This document shows, in pieces, positions 34,037 through 42,541 of a DNA stretch of 64,000 nt. The stretch lies in assembly GCF_034008315.1 (NCBI RefSeq), contig NZ_CP125377.1, forward strand, positions 2,988,001 to 3,052,000, read 5' to 3'. Each line of letters starts with the position of its first letter. The first letter of the stretch is position 1. The notes beneath the pieces were generated by a model, which was not told the origin of the DNA, did not search any database, and saw only the letters and a list, made by a program, of their open reading frames with translations. The translations under genes were made by a program, and so were the position numbers. The stretch comes from Pseudomonas sp. P8_241. GTDB taxonomy: Bacteria > Pseudomonadota > Gammaproteobacteria > Pseudomonadales > Pseudomonadaceae.

Positions 34037-35404
34037 ATGCGCCCCACTGAAAACCCGATTCCCGCCGCCCCTGCTGTGACCCGGCAACTGGCCGGTTTTA
34101 TTGAAAACACACGGTGGAGCGATCTGCCCACGGCCATTCAGCACGAAGCCAAACGTGCGTTGGTGAACTACTTCGCGGTGGCCCTGGCCGGTTGCGACGA
34201 CCCGGATATTGGCAAGGTGCTGGCGCTACAAGGGTGCCTGCGCGGCGGTGGCCAGGGCCGGGTGATCGGGCGCAGCGAACGCCTGGACATGCTCGACGCG
34301 GCAGCCATCAATGCGATGAGTGCCAATGTCTATGACTTCGACGATACCCATATTCCGACCATCATCCATCCTACGGCGCCGGTGGCAGCGGCCTTGTTCG
34401 CGCTGGCTGAAACCCGGCCGGTCAGTGGTGAGCAACTGCTGCTGGCGTTGGCGCTGGGCATCGAGGTGGAGTGCCGCCTGGGTATGGCACTGCACCCCTG
34501 GCACTACCAGCGCGGCTGGCATATCACATCCACCTGTGGTGTTTTTGGCGCCGCAGCGGCGGTGGGCAACGTGCTGGGGTTGAATGCCCGGCAACTGCAC
34601 TGGGCGCTGGGCAACGCCAGCGCGCAGGCGTCGGGGTTGGTGGAAACGTTAGGTAGCGCGGCAAAAAGCCTGAGTGTGGGCAATGCACCGCGCAACGGCA
34701 TGCTGTCGGCCTTGCTGGCCGAGCAGGGGTTTGCCGGGCCCGAGCAACCACTGGAAGGTGAGCGTGGCTTTCTGCGGGTGATGGGTGAGCAACCCCGTTA
34801 CGCGGCGTTGCAGGAAGGGCTCGGCGAGCAGTGGTCTTTGGCGGCCAATACCTACAAACCCTATCCGTGCGGGGTGGTGCTCAACCCTGTGATCGAGGCT
34901 TGTCTGGCATTGGCGCAGCAGCGGGACTGGTCGCGGGAGCCCATCGATCGTATTGAGTTGATCGGTCACCCGCTGCTGCGCGAGCGCACGGACCGGCCGA
35001 CTATTGGGCTGGGACGCGAATCGCAGGTCAGTGCCCAGCATGCGGTGGCTGTCAGCCTGTTGACCGGGCAAGCGGGGCTCGCCTCGTTCAGTGATGCAGC
35101 GGTGGCCGATGAACGTTTGCGAGCCTTGTACCCGAAGCTGGTCATGCGCGATGACCCCAGCTATTCGGTGGAGTCGGCGCAGGTGCACATCTGGCTGCAA
35201 TCCGGCGAGCTGGTGAGCCATCGGGTGGAGACCGCACGCGGTGGTTTGGCGCTGCCGTTGAGTGATGCTGAACTGGAAGCCAAGCTGCGTGAGCTTGCGG
35301 CCTATGGCCGTTCAGGCTGTGCCGTGGCGCCATTGCTGGACGGACTCTGGGCGTTGGATAAGGCCGCAGATGCCGGGCACCTGATGGCGTTGGCAGCGGG
35401 TTAA
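34037..35404 (+). CDS. MmgE/PrpD family protein
   Basis: The 455-aa protein has the PrpD-family pattern: YDFDDTHIPTIIHPTAPVAAA near residue 100, a HITSTCGVFGAAAA segment, and SLAANTYKPYPCG. Members include 2-methylcitrate dehydratase, cis-aconitate decarboxylase and C-C or C-O lyases. No prp genes surround it, so 2-methylcitrate is not implied. The ATG at 34037 is favoured over 34031 because GAGGAG then has 6-nt spacing. It is divergent from the SDR A operon. Confidence 0.88.
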   Translation: MRPTENPIPAAPAVTRQLAGFIENTRWSDLPTAIQHEAKRALVNYFAVALAGCDDPDIGKVLALQGCLRGGGQGRVIGRSERLDMLDAAAINAMSANVYDFDDTHIPTIIHPTAPVAAALFALAETRPVSGEQLLLALALGIEVECRLGMALHPWHYQRGWHITSTCGVFGAAAAVGNVLGLNARQLHWALGNASAQASGLVETLGSAAKSLSVGNAPRNGMLSALLAEQGFAGPEQPLEGERGFLRVMGEQPRYAALQEGLGEQWSLAANTYKPYPCGVVLNPVIEACLALAQQRDWSREPIDRIELIGHPLLRERTDRPTIGLGRESQVSAQHAVAVSLLTGQAGLASFSDAAVADERLRALYPKLVMRDDPSYSVESAQVHIWLQSGELVSHRVETARGGLALPLSDAELEAKLRELAAYGRSGCAVAPLLDGLWALDKAADAGHLMALAAG

Positions 35405-35417
35405 GCGGCGTGAGTGC

Positions 35418-35441
35418 AAGCAGGGCCGCATGGCCCTGCTT
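35418..35441. terminator. Bidirectional hairpin between convergent genes
   Basis: AAGCAGGGCC / GGCCCTGCTT forms a perfect 10-bp stem with a GCAT loop between two converging genes. Confidence 0.6.
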
Positions 35442-35452
35442 ACGGAGCGGCG

Positions 35453-36097
35453 TTACAGCCCGAGGGTGCGTTGCAGAAGGTCTCGCCCCAGGGCGATTTC
35501 CTCGTCACCTACCTCATGGCCGCGCCCGTTGTACACCTGCAGCTCAACCTCGGCGCCCATACGACGAAACACTTCGGCTGTTTCCTCGGTACGCGCCAAA
35601 GGGACCCAAGGATCGGCTTCGCTATTGCCGAAGAACACCGGCGTGCCGGCCAGCTTGTCAGGCGTTAGCCAGGACGTGCCAGGAGGCGCTATCAAACCGC
35701 CGGTAAAGGCGATCAACCCGCCCCAGCGATGCGGATGGCGATAGAGGTATTCGCAGGCCAGGCAGGCGCCTTGAGAGAAGCCGATCAGCACAATGCGCGA
35801 ACGCGCGATGCCGCGATTTTCCAGCTCGACGACGGCAGCCTCGAGGCGCGCCAGGGCAAAGTCCAGCGCCGGCTGATTGTTCTCCAGCGGCGCCATGAAT
35901 TTGTCCGGGTACCAGGAGTGTTGTGCGGCTTGGATGGCGAAATAGGGGATGTCCGGCAGGTTAATGCGCGCGGTGATGGCGAGCATGTCTGCCGGGCTCT
36001 GTGTGCGGCCATGAATCAGAATGGCCGCGCCGCCCTGGGCCTCGGGGGCGGGCCCCGAGGCGAGGGTGGGATACTGCAGATGCGGGTTCGCACTCAT
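35453..36097 (-). CDS. Phospholipase/carboxylesterase-type alpha/beta hydrolase (MhqD-like)
   Basis: The 214-aa hydrolase shows the oxyanion region ILIHGRTQS, nucleophile elbow GFSQGAC, catalytic Asp near EADPW and His in GRGHEVGDEE. It resembles the MhqD-type esterases found beside hydroquinone dioxygenases (MhqO) in Bacillus. Here too it lies 12 nt downstream of a PcpA/MhqO-like dioxygenase, supporting a quinone/hydroquinone role. Confidence 0.85.
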   Translation of the reverse strand: MSANPHLQYPTLASGPAPEAQGGAAILIHGRTQSPADMLAITARINLPDIPYFAIQAAQHSWYPDKFMAPLENNQPALDFALARLEAAVVELENRGIARSRIVLIGFSQGACLACEYLYRHPHRWGGLIAFTGGLIAPPGTSWLTPDKLAGTPVFFGNSEADPWVPLARTEETAEVFRRMGAEVELQVYNGRGHEVGDEEIALGRDLLQRTLGL

Positions 36098-36109
36098 CCC
36101 GGCAGCCCC

Positions 36110-37066
36110 TCAGTATTTCAGGGGTTCGAGGTAGGCAGCGATTTCCTCGGCGCGCGGGCCGAGCTGCGGCGGAATCTGGATGGTTTTGCCGAGGTCTTCG
36201 AGCGCCTCGTCCACCAGGAAGCCTTCGGGTTTCGACACCGCCGCTTCAAACAGCGCGCCAGACGGCGTGCGCACATACACCGAGTCGAAATAGCCACGGT
36301 CTTTGCGGTCGGACACGTCGGTGTAGCCCAGGCCTTCGAGGTGCAGCTTGACGCTCTTCTGGATCTCCAGATCGGTGACCTCGAATGCGCAGTGGTGCAC
36401 GGTGCCCTCGCCATAGGCCCAGGAGCCTTGCGCCAGGTCCGGTTCGAGTTGGAAGTCGATAATGGTGCCCGAACCGCCGTTACCCACTTCGTAGCGGCTA
36501 AATGCGCCGTCGGTGTTGCGCAGTTTGCCGCTCCAGCCGTAGTGCATGAATTCGGCCGAGTTCTCCAGGTCGCGCACGGAGACGGTAATTCCGTGGGTGC
36601 CGCGAATGCCGAATTCGGATGGCACTACGCCGTTGGAGTAAGGCTTGCGGTCATCATCGGCAATGCCCACCAGCTCGTAGCAAATGCCACAGGGGTGGGC
36701 GAAGTGCAGCAGCTGTTCGCCGAAGCGTTCCTGGAATTGCGGTTTGAAGCCGTGGCTTTCCAGGTGCTTGGCCCAGAAACTCAACGACGACACTGGTACC
36801 GAGAGCGCCAGGGTCTTGATCTGCCCGCTGCCAGGGCGGCCTTTACGGCCGGACTGGCGCATAGGGAAGCAGGTGATCAGGGTGCTTTCTTCACCGATGT
36901 CGTTGCCGTAGTAGAAGTGATAGATCGGGTCAGTACCGTCATACAGACCGGTTTTCTTTACGCTTTTGAGGCCCAGTACCTGGGTGTGGAAGTCGTAGTC
37001 TTCCTGGGCTCCGCCGACGTTAAGGGTGATGTGGTGGTGACGCAAGATGTGCGGGTTGAGTTCCAT
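36110..37066 (-). CDS. Hydroquinone-type ring-cleaving dioxygenase (PcpA/LinE/MhqO family)
   Basis: This 318-aa protein has two VOC modules. The Fe(II) ligands match those known for PcpA: a His in the RHHHITL run at 10-12, His225 (VHHCAFEV) and Glu274 (LFEAA). Second-shell residues equivalent to PcpA Arg259, Tyr266 and His226 are present as Arg257, Tyr264 and His224. PcpA-type enzymes cleave hydroquinones between the hydroxylated carbon and its neighbour, unlike catechol extradiol enzymes. AAGGAG precedes the ATG. It follows a maleylacetate reductase gene, which uses the downstream product of that cleavage. Confidence 0.88.
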   Translation of the reverse strand: MELNPHILRHHHITLNVGGAQEDYDFHTQVLGLKSVKKTGLYDGTDPIYHFYYGNDIGEESTLITCFPMRQSGRKGRPGSGQIKTLALSVPVSSLSFWAKHLESHGFKPQFQERFGEQLLHFAHPCGICYELVGIADDDRKPYSNGVVPSEFGIRGTHGITVSVRDLENSAEFMHYGWSGKLRNTDGAFSRYEVGNGGSGTIIDFQLEPDLAQGSWAYGEGTVHHCAFEVTDLEIQKSVKLHLEGLGYTDVSDRKDRGYFDSVYVRTPSGALFEAAVSKPEGFLVDEALEDLGKTIQIPPQLGPRAEEIAAYLEPLKY

Positions 37067-37108
37067 GACGTTCTCCTTGTGGTTGAGCATTCGCTGCGCG
37101 TTGGCGTG

Positions 37109-38164
37109 TTACGGACGGGTGCCGTTAAAAGCGTTGTCGAGCAGTTCACCAATGGCCGCCGATTCAATGGGCCGAGGGTTCCAGTAGGGCGAGGCACAGG
37201 CGATTTCCACCGCGCGCGTTACGTCTTTCGCCTGCATGCCAATGTCGGCCAGGCGGGTGGGTGCGCCATGCTTGAACGCCAAATCGAACAGTCCTTGCGC
37301 TGCGTTTTCCACGCCCAAGGCACGGGCGATGCGGGCCATGGCCTCGGGTGCGGCGGCGGCGTTGTACGCCGTGGCGTGGGGCAGAATCACCGTGTGGGTT
37401 TCGGCGTGCGGCAGGTTGAAGCTGCCGCCCAGGGTGTGGCACAGCTTGTGGTGAATCGACATGCCCACCGCGCCCAGGCAGGTGCCGCAGGCCCAGGCGC
37501 CAAACAGCGCATCGGAGCGTGCTTCGCGGTCTTGCGGGTTGACGTGGATATGGGGCAGGGCGCGGCCAATGGCGGCGATGCCCTGTTCGGCGAGCGAGGA
37601 AATTAGCGGGTTGGCGTCTTTCGAATACAGCGCCTCCACGGCGTGGGCGATGGCGTTCAGGCCGCTGGTGACAGTCATCTGCGCCGGCAGACTGAGGGTG
37701 AGTTCTACGTCGTAGATGATCACTTCCGGCAACACCTTGAGGGTGCGCTGGGTGGTCTTCAGGCCATTCTCGGTCTGGCCGATAATGGGCGTCGCTTCGG
37801 AGCCGGCGTAGGTGGTGGGAATCACGATCTGTGGCAGATCAGTATGCAGCGCGATGGCTTTGCCCAGGCCGATGGTCGAGCCTCCGCCCAGTGCCACAAC
37901 GCAGTCGGCACCGCAGCGCTTGACCACCGTGAGGGCGTCTTGGGTGACCTCCACGGGCGTGTGCATGGTGGCGTTGTCGTAAAGGCCGACGGCCAGTTCA
38001 GCCAATTGCGCGACCAGGCGTTCGCCGGCGTCGCGCTGTTGTGGCGTGGTCAACACCAGTGCGCGTGAGCAACCCAAGGCGCGGATTTCGTCGGCCGTTT
38101 GGGCCAGGGTGCCAAAGCCGAAAATGACTCGTGATGGTAGTGCGTTGTAGATGAAAGGCTGCAT
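37109..38164 (-). CDS. Maleylacetate reductase (iron-type alcohol dehydrogenase family)
   Basis: The 351-aa protein matches the maleylacetate reductase subgroup throughout: RVIFGFGTLAQ, GGGSTIGLGKAIALHTDLPQ, PTTYAGSEATPI, TSGLNAIAHAVEALY, HHKLCHTLGG, and LPHAETHTVILPHA. It reduces maleylacetate to 3-oxoadipate with NAD(P)H. It begins the minus-strand operon with the PcpA-type dioxygenase and MhqD-like hydrolase, so these encode a hydroquinone-to-oxoadipate segment. GGGAG lies 12 nt from the ATG at 38164. Confidence 0.92.
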   Translation of the reverse strand: MQPFIYNALPSRVIFGFGTLAQTADEIRALGCSRALVLTTPQQRDAGERLVAQLAELAVGLYDNATMHTPVEVTQDALTVVKRCGADCVVALGGGSTIGLGKAIALHTDLPQIVIPTTYAGSEATPIIGQTENGLKTTQRTLKVLPEVIIYDVELTLSLPAQMTVTSGLNAIAHAVEALYSKDANPLISSLAEQGIAAIGRALPHIHVNPQDREARSDALFGAWACGTCLGAVGMSIHHKLCHTLGGSFNLPHAETHTVILPHATAYNAAAAPEAMARIARALGVENAAQGLFDLAFKHGAPTRLADIGMQAKDVTRAVEIACASPYWNPRPIESAAIGELLDNAFNGTRP

Positions 38165-38245
38165 AGCGCGGTGGTACTCCCGAGGCTGGCGTGCTGCTGG
38201 AACACTGTGTCGTGCTAGCAGGTTGTGCTCGGGGGAGGTGCCAAT

Positions 38246-38264
38246 CACCTGCCGAAAGATAGTG
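38246..38264 (+). promoter_or_regulatory. Island motif site 7
   Basis: CACCTGCCGAAAGATAGTG lies 82 nt upstream of the maleylacetate reductase start. It is identical over 19 bases to site 5. Confidence 0.68.
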
Positions 38265-38304
38265 CGGCCGTACTGCCAATCAGGGTCGTTTTCGCGGCCG
38301 CAGT

Positions 38305-38324
38305 GATGGGCGCGATGGCCCATC
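38305..38324. terminator. Hairpin after alpha/beta hydrolase gene
   Basis: GATGGGC / GCCCATC lies 8 nt beyond the stop of the hydrolase at 38333. There is no T-run, so this is a tentative terminator. Confidence 0.35.
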
Positions 38325-38332
38325 GTTAGCAG

Positions 38333-39136
38333 TTACAGCAGGAACCCGGCGACGGCGTCGCGGGCTTGGGGCGCCTCGTCCAGCACCAGGTGGCCGGCGG
38401 CGGGAAACATTTTTAACTGTGCGTGCGGCAGTAGGCGCTGCCAGTGCTCGGCCTGGCCCGGCGGCACGATGCGGTCCTCGCTGCCCCACAGCAGCAGGGT
38501 GGGCATGCGGATGCGGTGCAGCCAGTTCGGCAGCTTGGGATTGGTCATCACGCCGTTGTTGGAAATACGTGCCACGGACATGCCTTCACGCATGCGCATG
38601 GCGCCGAATTCTTCGTCCGGGCCGTTGGGCAAGAATGGCAGCAGCGTGACGATGTCATGCACCAGATAGTACGGAATCTCTTCCGGCGCAATAACCATAA
38701 AGTCCGGCTGAGGGTGCTCTTTCACGTCCAGACCGGCCGGCGCAATCAGCACCAGTTTGTCGATCTGCTGGCCGTGCTGAATCGCGAACTCGGCCGCCAT
38801 GCGCCCGCCGAGGGAAAAACCCACCAGATTGAAATGCGCCAGACCCATGACCTCGAACAGCTCCTGATAGTGCTGAAGGTAGTCTTGCAGGCTGTCGATG
38901 TTGGGGTTGTCCGCAGACTGCCCGAAGCCTGGGTGATAAGGCAGGATCACGCGAAAACGGTCGGTCCAGGCACGGGCGAAATCGATGCCGTGCCATGTGC
39001 CGCCGCCGTGCAGAAATACCAGTGGCGGGCCGTCGCCTGCGCTGTACACCACGGTGGGGCAGCCGTTGATCAGGTACTCGTGGCGGTCGAAACCGCTGTG
39101 ATCGACGCGGGCGTCGCCGAAGCTGTTGTTGGACAT
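38333..39136 (-). CDS. Alpha/beta hydrolase, C-C bond (meta-cleavage-product) hydrolase-like
   Basis: The 267-aa protein has the MhpC/BphD-like fold: VFLHGGGTWHG oxyanion region, nucleophile LVGFSLGGRMA, Asp in WGSEDRIVPP and His in AAGHLVLDEAP. In aromatic pathways this family hydrolyses C-C bonds of vinylogous 1,5-diketones after ring cleavage. The ATG at 39136 was chosen; the open frame continues upstream over the divergent promoter. If the ring carries an alkyl or acyl group next to the cleaved bond, this enzyme could release it. Confidence 0.88.
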   Translation of the reverse strand: MSNNSFGDARVDHSGFDRHEYLINGCPTVVYSAGDGPPLVFLHGGGTWHGIDFARAWTDRFRVILPYHPGFGQSADNPNIDSLQDYLQHYQELFEVMGLAHFNLVGFSLGGRMAAEFAIQHGQQIDKLVLIAPAGLDVKEHPQPDFMVIAPEEIPYYLVHDIVTLLPFLPNGPDEEFGAMRMREGMSVARISNNGVMTNPKLPNWLHRIRMPTLLLWGSEDRIVPPGQAEHWQRLLPHAQLKMFPAAGHLVLDEAPQARDAVAGFLL

Positions 39137-39201
39137 TGTGGGCTCCTGAGGCTGTGTCTGGGTTTGCGAGCCAGGAGCTTGGGTCGGGTGAGTGAGTAGG
39201 G

Positions 39202-39220
39202 CACCTATCGTTGGATAGCG
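39202..39220 (+). promoter_or_regulatory. Island motif site 8
   Basis: CACCTATCGTTGGATAGCG lies 66 nt upstream of the hydrolase start at 39136, with a full dyad. Confidence 0.65.
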
Positions 39221-39229
39221 CAGGCCCCA

Positions 39230-39248
39230 CGCAGTCGATAGATAGGTG
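39230..39248 (-). promoter_or_regulatory. Island motif site 9
   Basis: On the minus strand it reads CACCTATCTATCGACTGCG, 62 nt before SDR B. The CACCTATC half is perfect; the other half is degenerate. Confidence 0.5.
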
Positions 39249-39309
39249 ATTCGCGCCAGGCCCGACGCTCTGCTGCCTTTTCTCCATAACAAGAAAATGA
39301 GGGAAGGCG

Positions 39310-40128
39310 ATGAACGCTGCGCAATTGTTCGAGGTAAGCAACAAGGTGTGTGTAGTGACCGGTGGGGCCAGTGGCATTGGCCTGGCCTGCGCTGAAGCCA
39401 TGGCCGAAAACGGCGCGCGGGTGGTGTTGATGGATATAGACACTCGCCGCTTGGAGGCGGTGGTAGAGCGGCTGCGTGCACGGGGGGTGGCGGTGTCCGG
39501 CGAGACAGTGGACGTAAGTTCACGGGCATCGTTGGCGACGGCGTTCGAGGCGGTCGCCCACCGCGAGGGACGCATCGATGTGGTGTTTGCCAATGCCGGG
39601 GTGGACGTCGGCGAAGGCTTTATTGCCCGTGACGGCAGCCGCAGTGTCGAGGGCGCGCTGGAGAACATCACCCAGGAGCATTGGCACACTTACCTGGGCA
39701 TCAACCTGGGTGGCGTGCTGCATACCTTACAAGAGGCGGCGCGGCATATGAAGCCGGCCGGCAGCGGCAAGATCATCGTTACCACGTCGGTCGCCAGCTT
39801 GTGCAACGTCGGCGGGGTGGGAACCTCCTATTTCGCCGCCAAGGCCGCCGCTTCGCACCTGATGCGCCAGGCAGCTCTGGAACTGGCGCGCTACAACATT
39901 CAGGTTAACGCAATGGCGCCGGGTGCATTCGCCACCAATATCGCTGGCGGCCATGTGCGAGACCCCGAAATGCGCCGCCTGCTGGAAACCACCAACCCGC
40001 AACAGCGCGTTGCCGAGCCCGAGGAGATCAAGGGCCTGGCGCTGCTCCTGGCCTCTGACGCCTCATCGTTTATCACCGGCAGCGAGATCGTCATCGACGG
40101 TGGCGCACTGCTTGGTCACGCCGATTAA
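39310..40128 (+). CDS. Short-chain dehydrogenase/reductase B
   Basis: The 272-aa SDR has TGGASGIG, NAG (FANAGV), catalytic Ser (VTTSVAS) and Y-F-A-A-K, and ends with SEIVIDGGALLG. It probably oxidises a secondary alcohol or reduces a ketone, such as the benzylic alcohol left by a flavocytochrome. An AGGGAAGG stretch precedes the ATG. It leads a two-gene operon with an MFS carrier. Confidence 0.93.
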   Translation: MNAAQLFEVSNKVCVVTGGASGIGLACAEAMAENGARVVLMDIDTRRLEAVVERLRARGVAVSGETVDVSSRASLATAFEAVAHREGRIDVVFANAGVDVGEGFIARDGSRSVEGALENITQEHWHTYLGINLGGVLHTLQEAARHMKPAGSGKIIVTTSVASLCNVGGVGTSYFAAKAAASHLMRQAALELARYNIQVNAMAPGAFATNIAGGHVRDPEMRRLLETTNPQQRVAEPEEIKGLALLLASDASSFITGSEIVIDGGALLGHAD

Positions 40129-40138
40129 GGAGCTCGTT

Positions 40139-41308
40139 ATGACGATCAAATGGCCTGCAATCCTGTTGATTTACCTATTCGGCCTGGCCGGCACTTCGGC
40201 CCTCGGCATGATGGGCCCGTTGGCCGCAGATATCGGCCGCGCCTTTACGGTGCCCAGTTCGTTGGTGGGCATCGCCATCGCCGGGCAATTGCTGCCGTTG
40301 GCGTTTGCCGGCATTCCGGTCGGCTGGCTGATTGACCGGGTCGGACCGCGCCTGTTGCTGGGTGTGGGAGTGCTGTGCATTGCCGCCTGCAGCCTGGCCA
40401 ATGGCTTGGTGAGCAGCTTTGGGCTGTTGCGGGTTGCCCTGTTGCTAGAGGGTATAGCGCTGGTGGCCGTGCTGACCTCGGGCATGACGCTGCTGATGAT
40501 CAGCACCGAAGGGCGCCGTCAGGTGCAAGCGTTGACGCTGTGGTCGACGGTAATGCCGGTCGGCTATGCCTTTGGCTTGTTGTTGGTAGCGCCCTTCGCC
40601 GGAGGGGCACACTGGCAGGGCGGTTTTTTGCTGCATGCCGGTGTGTTACTGGTGCTGGCATTGACGGTGGTCGTGCTACCTGCCGTGCGTGCCCGGGTTG
40701 GCGCGGGCACCGGCTTTGCCGTGCTGCGCAATGTGCGGGTGCTGCGCTTTGGCCTGAGCCTGAGTATGTCGGCGCTGGCGGGCATCGGCACCAGCGCGGT
40801 GGGAGCGCTGTACCTCAACCAGGTGCATGGCATTGAGCTGGCCCGTAGCGCGCAAATGATGGCGTTGGCCAGCTTGGCCGGAGTGGCGGGCAGCTTTGTG
40901 GTTGGCTGGATGCTGACGCGAGGGTGGGCAGGGCTGCCGATTGGGGGGCTGCTGGTATTCGTCGCCTTGACCGGCGGGGTGGCCTTCTATGTGCCCTGGG
41001 GCTGGGCCGCGCTGGCCTGGTGTGGGGCGATTTTGCAGCAGCTGGCAGTAGGTGGTTTTATTGCGCTGGCCTACGCATTATTGCCGCGTGCGTTGCCCGA
41101 TCCGGGTATGGCGGGTACGGCGGCCGGGATGGTCGGGCAGATCACCGGCATTGGCGCCACGCTATCGGCGCCGCTGTTTTTTGCCGCGCTGGCGTATGGG
41201 CAGTGGAGTTACTTTCTGCTCATTCTGCTGGTGGCCTGGGGCGGTAGCTTGTTTTTGCTGCCGGTGTGGTCGCGGGCGGTAGCGCAGTTACCGGTCGGGA
41301 GTGCGTAG
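40139..41308 (+). CDS. MFS transporter
   Basis: The 389-aa protein has about 12 membrane helices and the MFS inter-helix motif (GWLIDRVGPRLLL, between helices 2 and 3). AAGGAG precedes the ATG, 10 nt after SDR B. It probably imports the aromatic growth substrate, or exports a toxic intermediate; sequence does not decide. Confidence 0.9.
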   Translation: MTIKWPAILLIYLFGLAGTSALGMMGPLAADIGRAFTVPSSLVGIAIAGQLLPLAFAGIPVGWLIDRVGPRLLLGVGVLCIAACSLANGLVSSFGLLRVALLLEGIALVAVLTSGMTLLMISTEGRRQVQALTLWSTVMPVGYAFGLLLVAPFAGGAHWQGGFLLHAGVLLVLALTVVVLPAVRARVGAGTGFAVLRNVRVLRFGLSLSMSALAGIGTSAVGALYLNQVHGIELARSAQMMALASLAGVAGSFVVGWMLTRGWAGLPIGGLLVFVALTGGVAFYVPWGWAALAWCGAILQQLAVGGFIALAYALLPRALPDPGMAGTAAGMVGQITGIGATLSAPLFFAALAYGQWSYFLLILLVAWGGSLFLLPVWSRAVAQLPVGSA

Positions 41309-41314
41309 AGACTC

Positions 41315-41344
41315 AAGGCGCCAGCGCAATGCTGGCGCCTTTTA
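41315..41344. terminator. Rho-independent terminator
   Basis: AGGCGCCAGC / GCTGGCGCCT with a GCAAT-type loop is followed by TTTT. It lies between the convergent MFS and SnoaL-like genes. Confidence 0.8.
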
Positions 41345-41353
41345 CCTACTTAT

Positions 41354-41788
41354 TCAGAACAGCGGGTGGGCGCTGACCGACTTCTCGGGCACCGGTTGAA
41401 GCACGTCCCAGTGCTCGGCAATTCGCCCGTTTTCCAGGCGAAAAATATCCACTACCGCGATGCCAGGATCATCGGCACTGGTGCGTGCGTGGACGTGTAC
41501 AAACACCAGATCGTCTTCGCTGGCCACGCGCTGCACGTCGTAGCGCGCGTCGGGGAACTGTTGCTGAAAGCCTTCGAGAAACTGGATGGCGGCCACGGTC
41601 CCATCCGGTGCGTTGGGGTTGTGCTGGATATAGCTCGGCGCCACATAACGCTCGAAGGCTGGGCGCAGTTGTTTCTCGGTGAAGGTCAGGTGAATAAACT
41701 CGAGTACCACCTGCCTGTTGCTAAGCGGCGCAGCCTGAACGTTGAGGCAGGCGCTTAGCAGCGCGGCACCTATAGCTTTGTTGATCAT
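41354..41788 (-). CDS. Exported SnoaL/NTF2-like protein
   Basis: The 144-aa protein has a signal peptide (ending VQA-AP) and the SnoaL-like motif YIQHNPNAPDG, with a DIFRLENGRIAEHWDV end. Such proteins are often polyketide-cyclase-like, but the exported form suggests a periplasmic role. It closes the operon of flavocytochrome module 2, 12 nt after the small Tat gene, and may act on the quinone methide or ketone made there. Confidence 0.85.
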   Translation of the reverse strand: MINKAIGAALLSACLNVQAAPLSNRQVVLEFIHLTFTEKQLRPAFERYVAPSYIQHNPNAPDGTVAAIQFLEGFQQQFPDARYDVQRVASEDDLVFVHVHARTSADDPGIAVVDIFRLENGRIAEHWDVLQPVPEKSVSAHPLF

Positions 41789-41800
41789 CGGTAAGGCTCC

Positions 41801-42196
41801 TTAGAGAACGGCCTGCAGCGTGAATAAGGGGACACCTGAAGCTGAAAGAATGCGTTGTTCATCATGCAACTCGGCACCCTGCACGCGCAAAGCATCGAGA
41901 AGCAGGCAATGGTTGGCGGCGCCCAGCGAGCTGCATAAGCGACTTCCGGTGCGGCCGGCCAGGCGGGCAACATAGTCGTCCGGCTGAAGCCACTGGCCGG
42001 CGGGCAGACGCCAGATTTCATCAGGCGTTCTGCCCAATGTGGCAATCAAGCTGTCGATGCGGGTGTCGCCTTCGAGCAACACAATCAGGCGCATCTCGAC
42101 GGGGCCCGCCCATACCGGGCTGGCCAGCGGCAGGCCGGCCAGCAGCGCGCCACCGCCCATCAGCAGCGAACCACGCAACACATCACGGCGCCACAT
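41801..42196 (-). CDS. Small Tat-signal protein of flavocytochrome module 2
   Basis: The 131-aa protein begins MWRRDVLRGSLLMGGGALL, a twin-arginine signal, followed by about 100 residues without a recognised family. It overlaps the cytochrome gene by 14 nt. It matches in position and signal type the 202-aa protein of module 1 (22433-23041), and the two probably do the same job: escort or accessory subunit for the periplasmic flavoprotein. The p-cresol methylhydroxylase operons of P. putida also carry an extra gene of unclear role (pchX), a possible analogue. Confidence 0.7.
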   Translation of the reverse strand: MWRRDVLRGSLLMGGGALLAGLPLASPVWAGPVEMRLIVLLEGDTRIDSLIATLGRTPDEIWRLPAGQWLQPDDYVARLAGRTGSRLCSSLGAANHCLLLDALRVQGAELHDEQRILSASGVPLFTLQAVL

Positions 42197-42530
42197 GGGG
42201 TTTCTCCTCGGCAGTTGTCGCCGGTTGCTGGCTGATCCAGTTGGCCAGGGTAGCCAACTCCGAGTCGCTGATTTCACTGTCGCGAAATGCCGGCATCTGC
42301 CTTACACCAAAGCGCGCAAACGCCTGGATCATCGCTGGCGGCAGTTGCCGGCCACGCAGTTCCGGGCCAATACCGTTGCTGTGGCAGTAGGTGCAGGTGT
42401 CGGCCCAGACCTGTTGCGCACTGCGCTCGGCGTGGGCGGGCAGGGTGGCGGTAGCAAGGGTGAGCAGCAGCGGTGAAAAACGCAAAACACTGCGCCGCGG
42501 GCGGCAAATAGCGAGTGGGGAAATAGTCAT
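42183..42530 (-). CDS. Periplasmic cytochrome c, partner of flavoprotein 2
   Basis: The 115-aa protein has a signal peptide (ending AHA-ER), one haem motif CTYCH, and a distal Met in VRQMPAFRDSEISDSEL. The C-terminal third is close to that of the cytochrome of module 1 (MPFFRKTEISDSEL). It should take electrons from flavoprotein 2, encoded 11 nt upstream. Confidence 0.9.
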   Translation of the reverse strand: MTISPLAICRPRRSVLRFSPLLLTLATATLPAHAERSAQQVWADTCTYCHSNGIGPELRGRQLPPAMIQAFARFGVRQMPAFRDSEISDSELATLANWISQQPATTAEEKPHVAP

Positions 42531-42541
42531 GTCAGGGGGCC

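Noticed and set aside
35729..37606. A 625-codon open frame on the plus strand
   Set aside because: It lies opposite the PcpA-type dioxygenase and maleylacetate reductase, which have clear family motifs and ribosome sites; it is an antisense shadow of high-GC codons.
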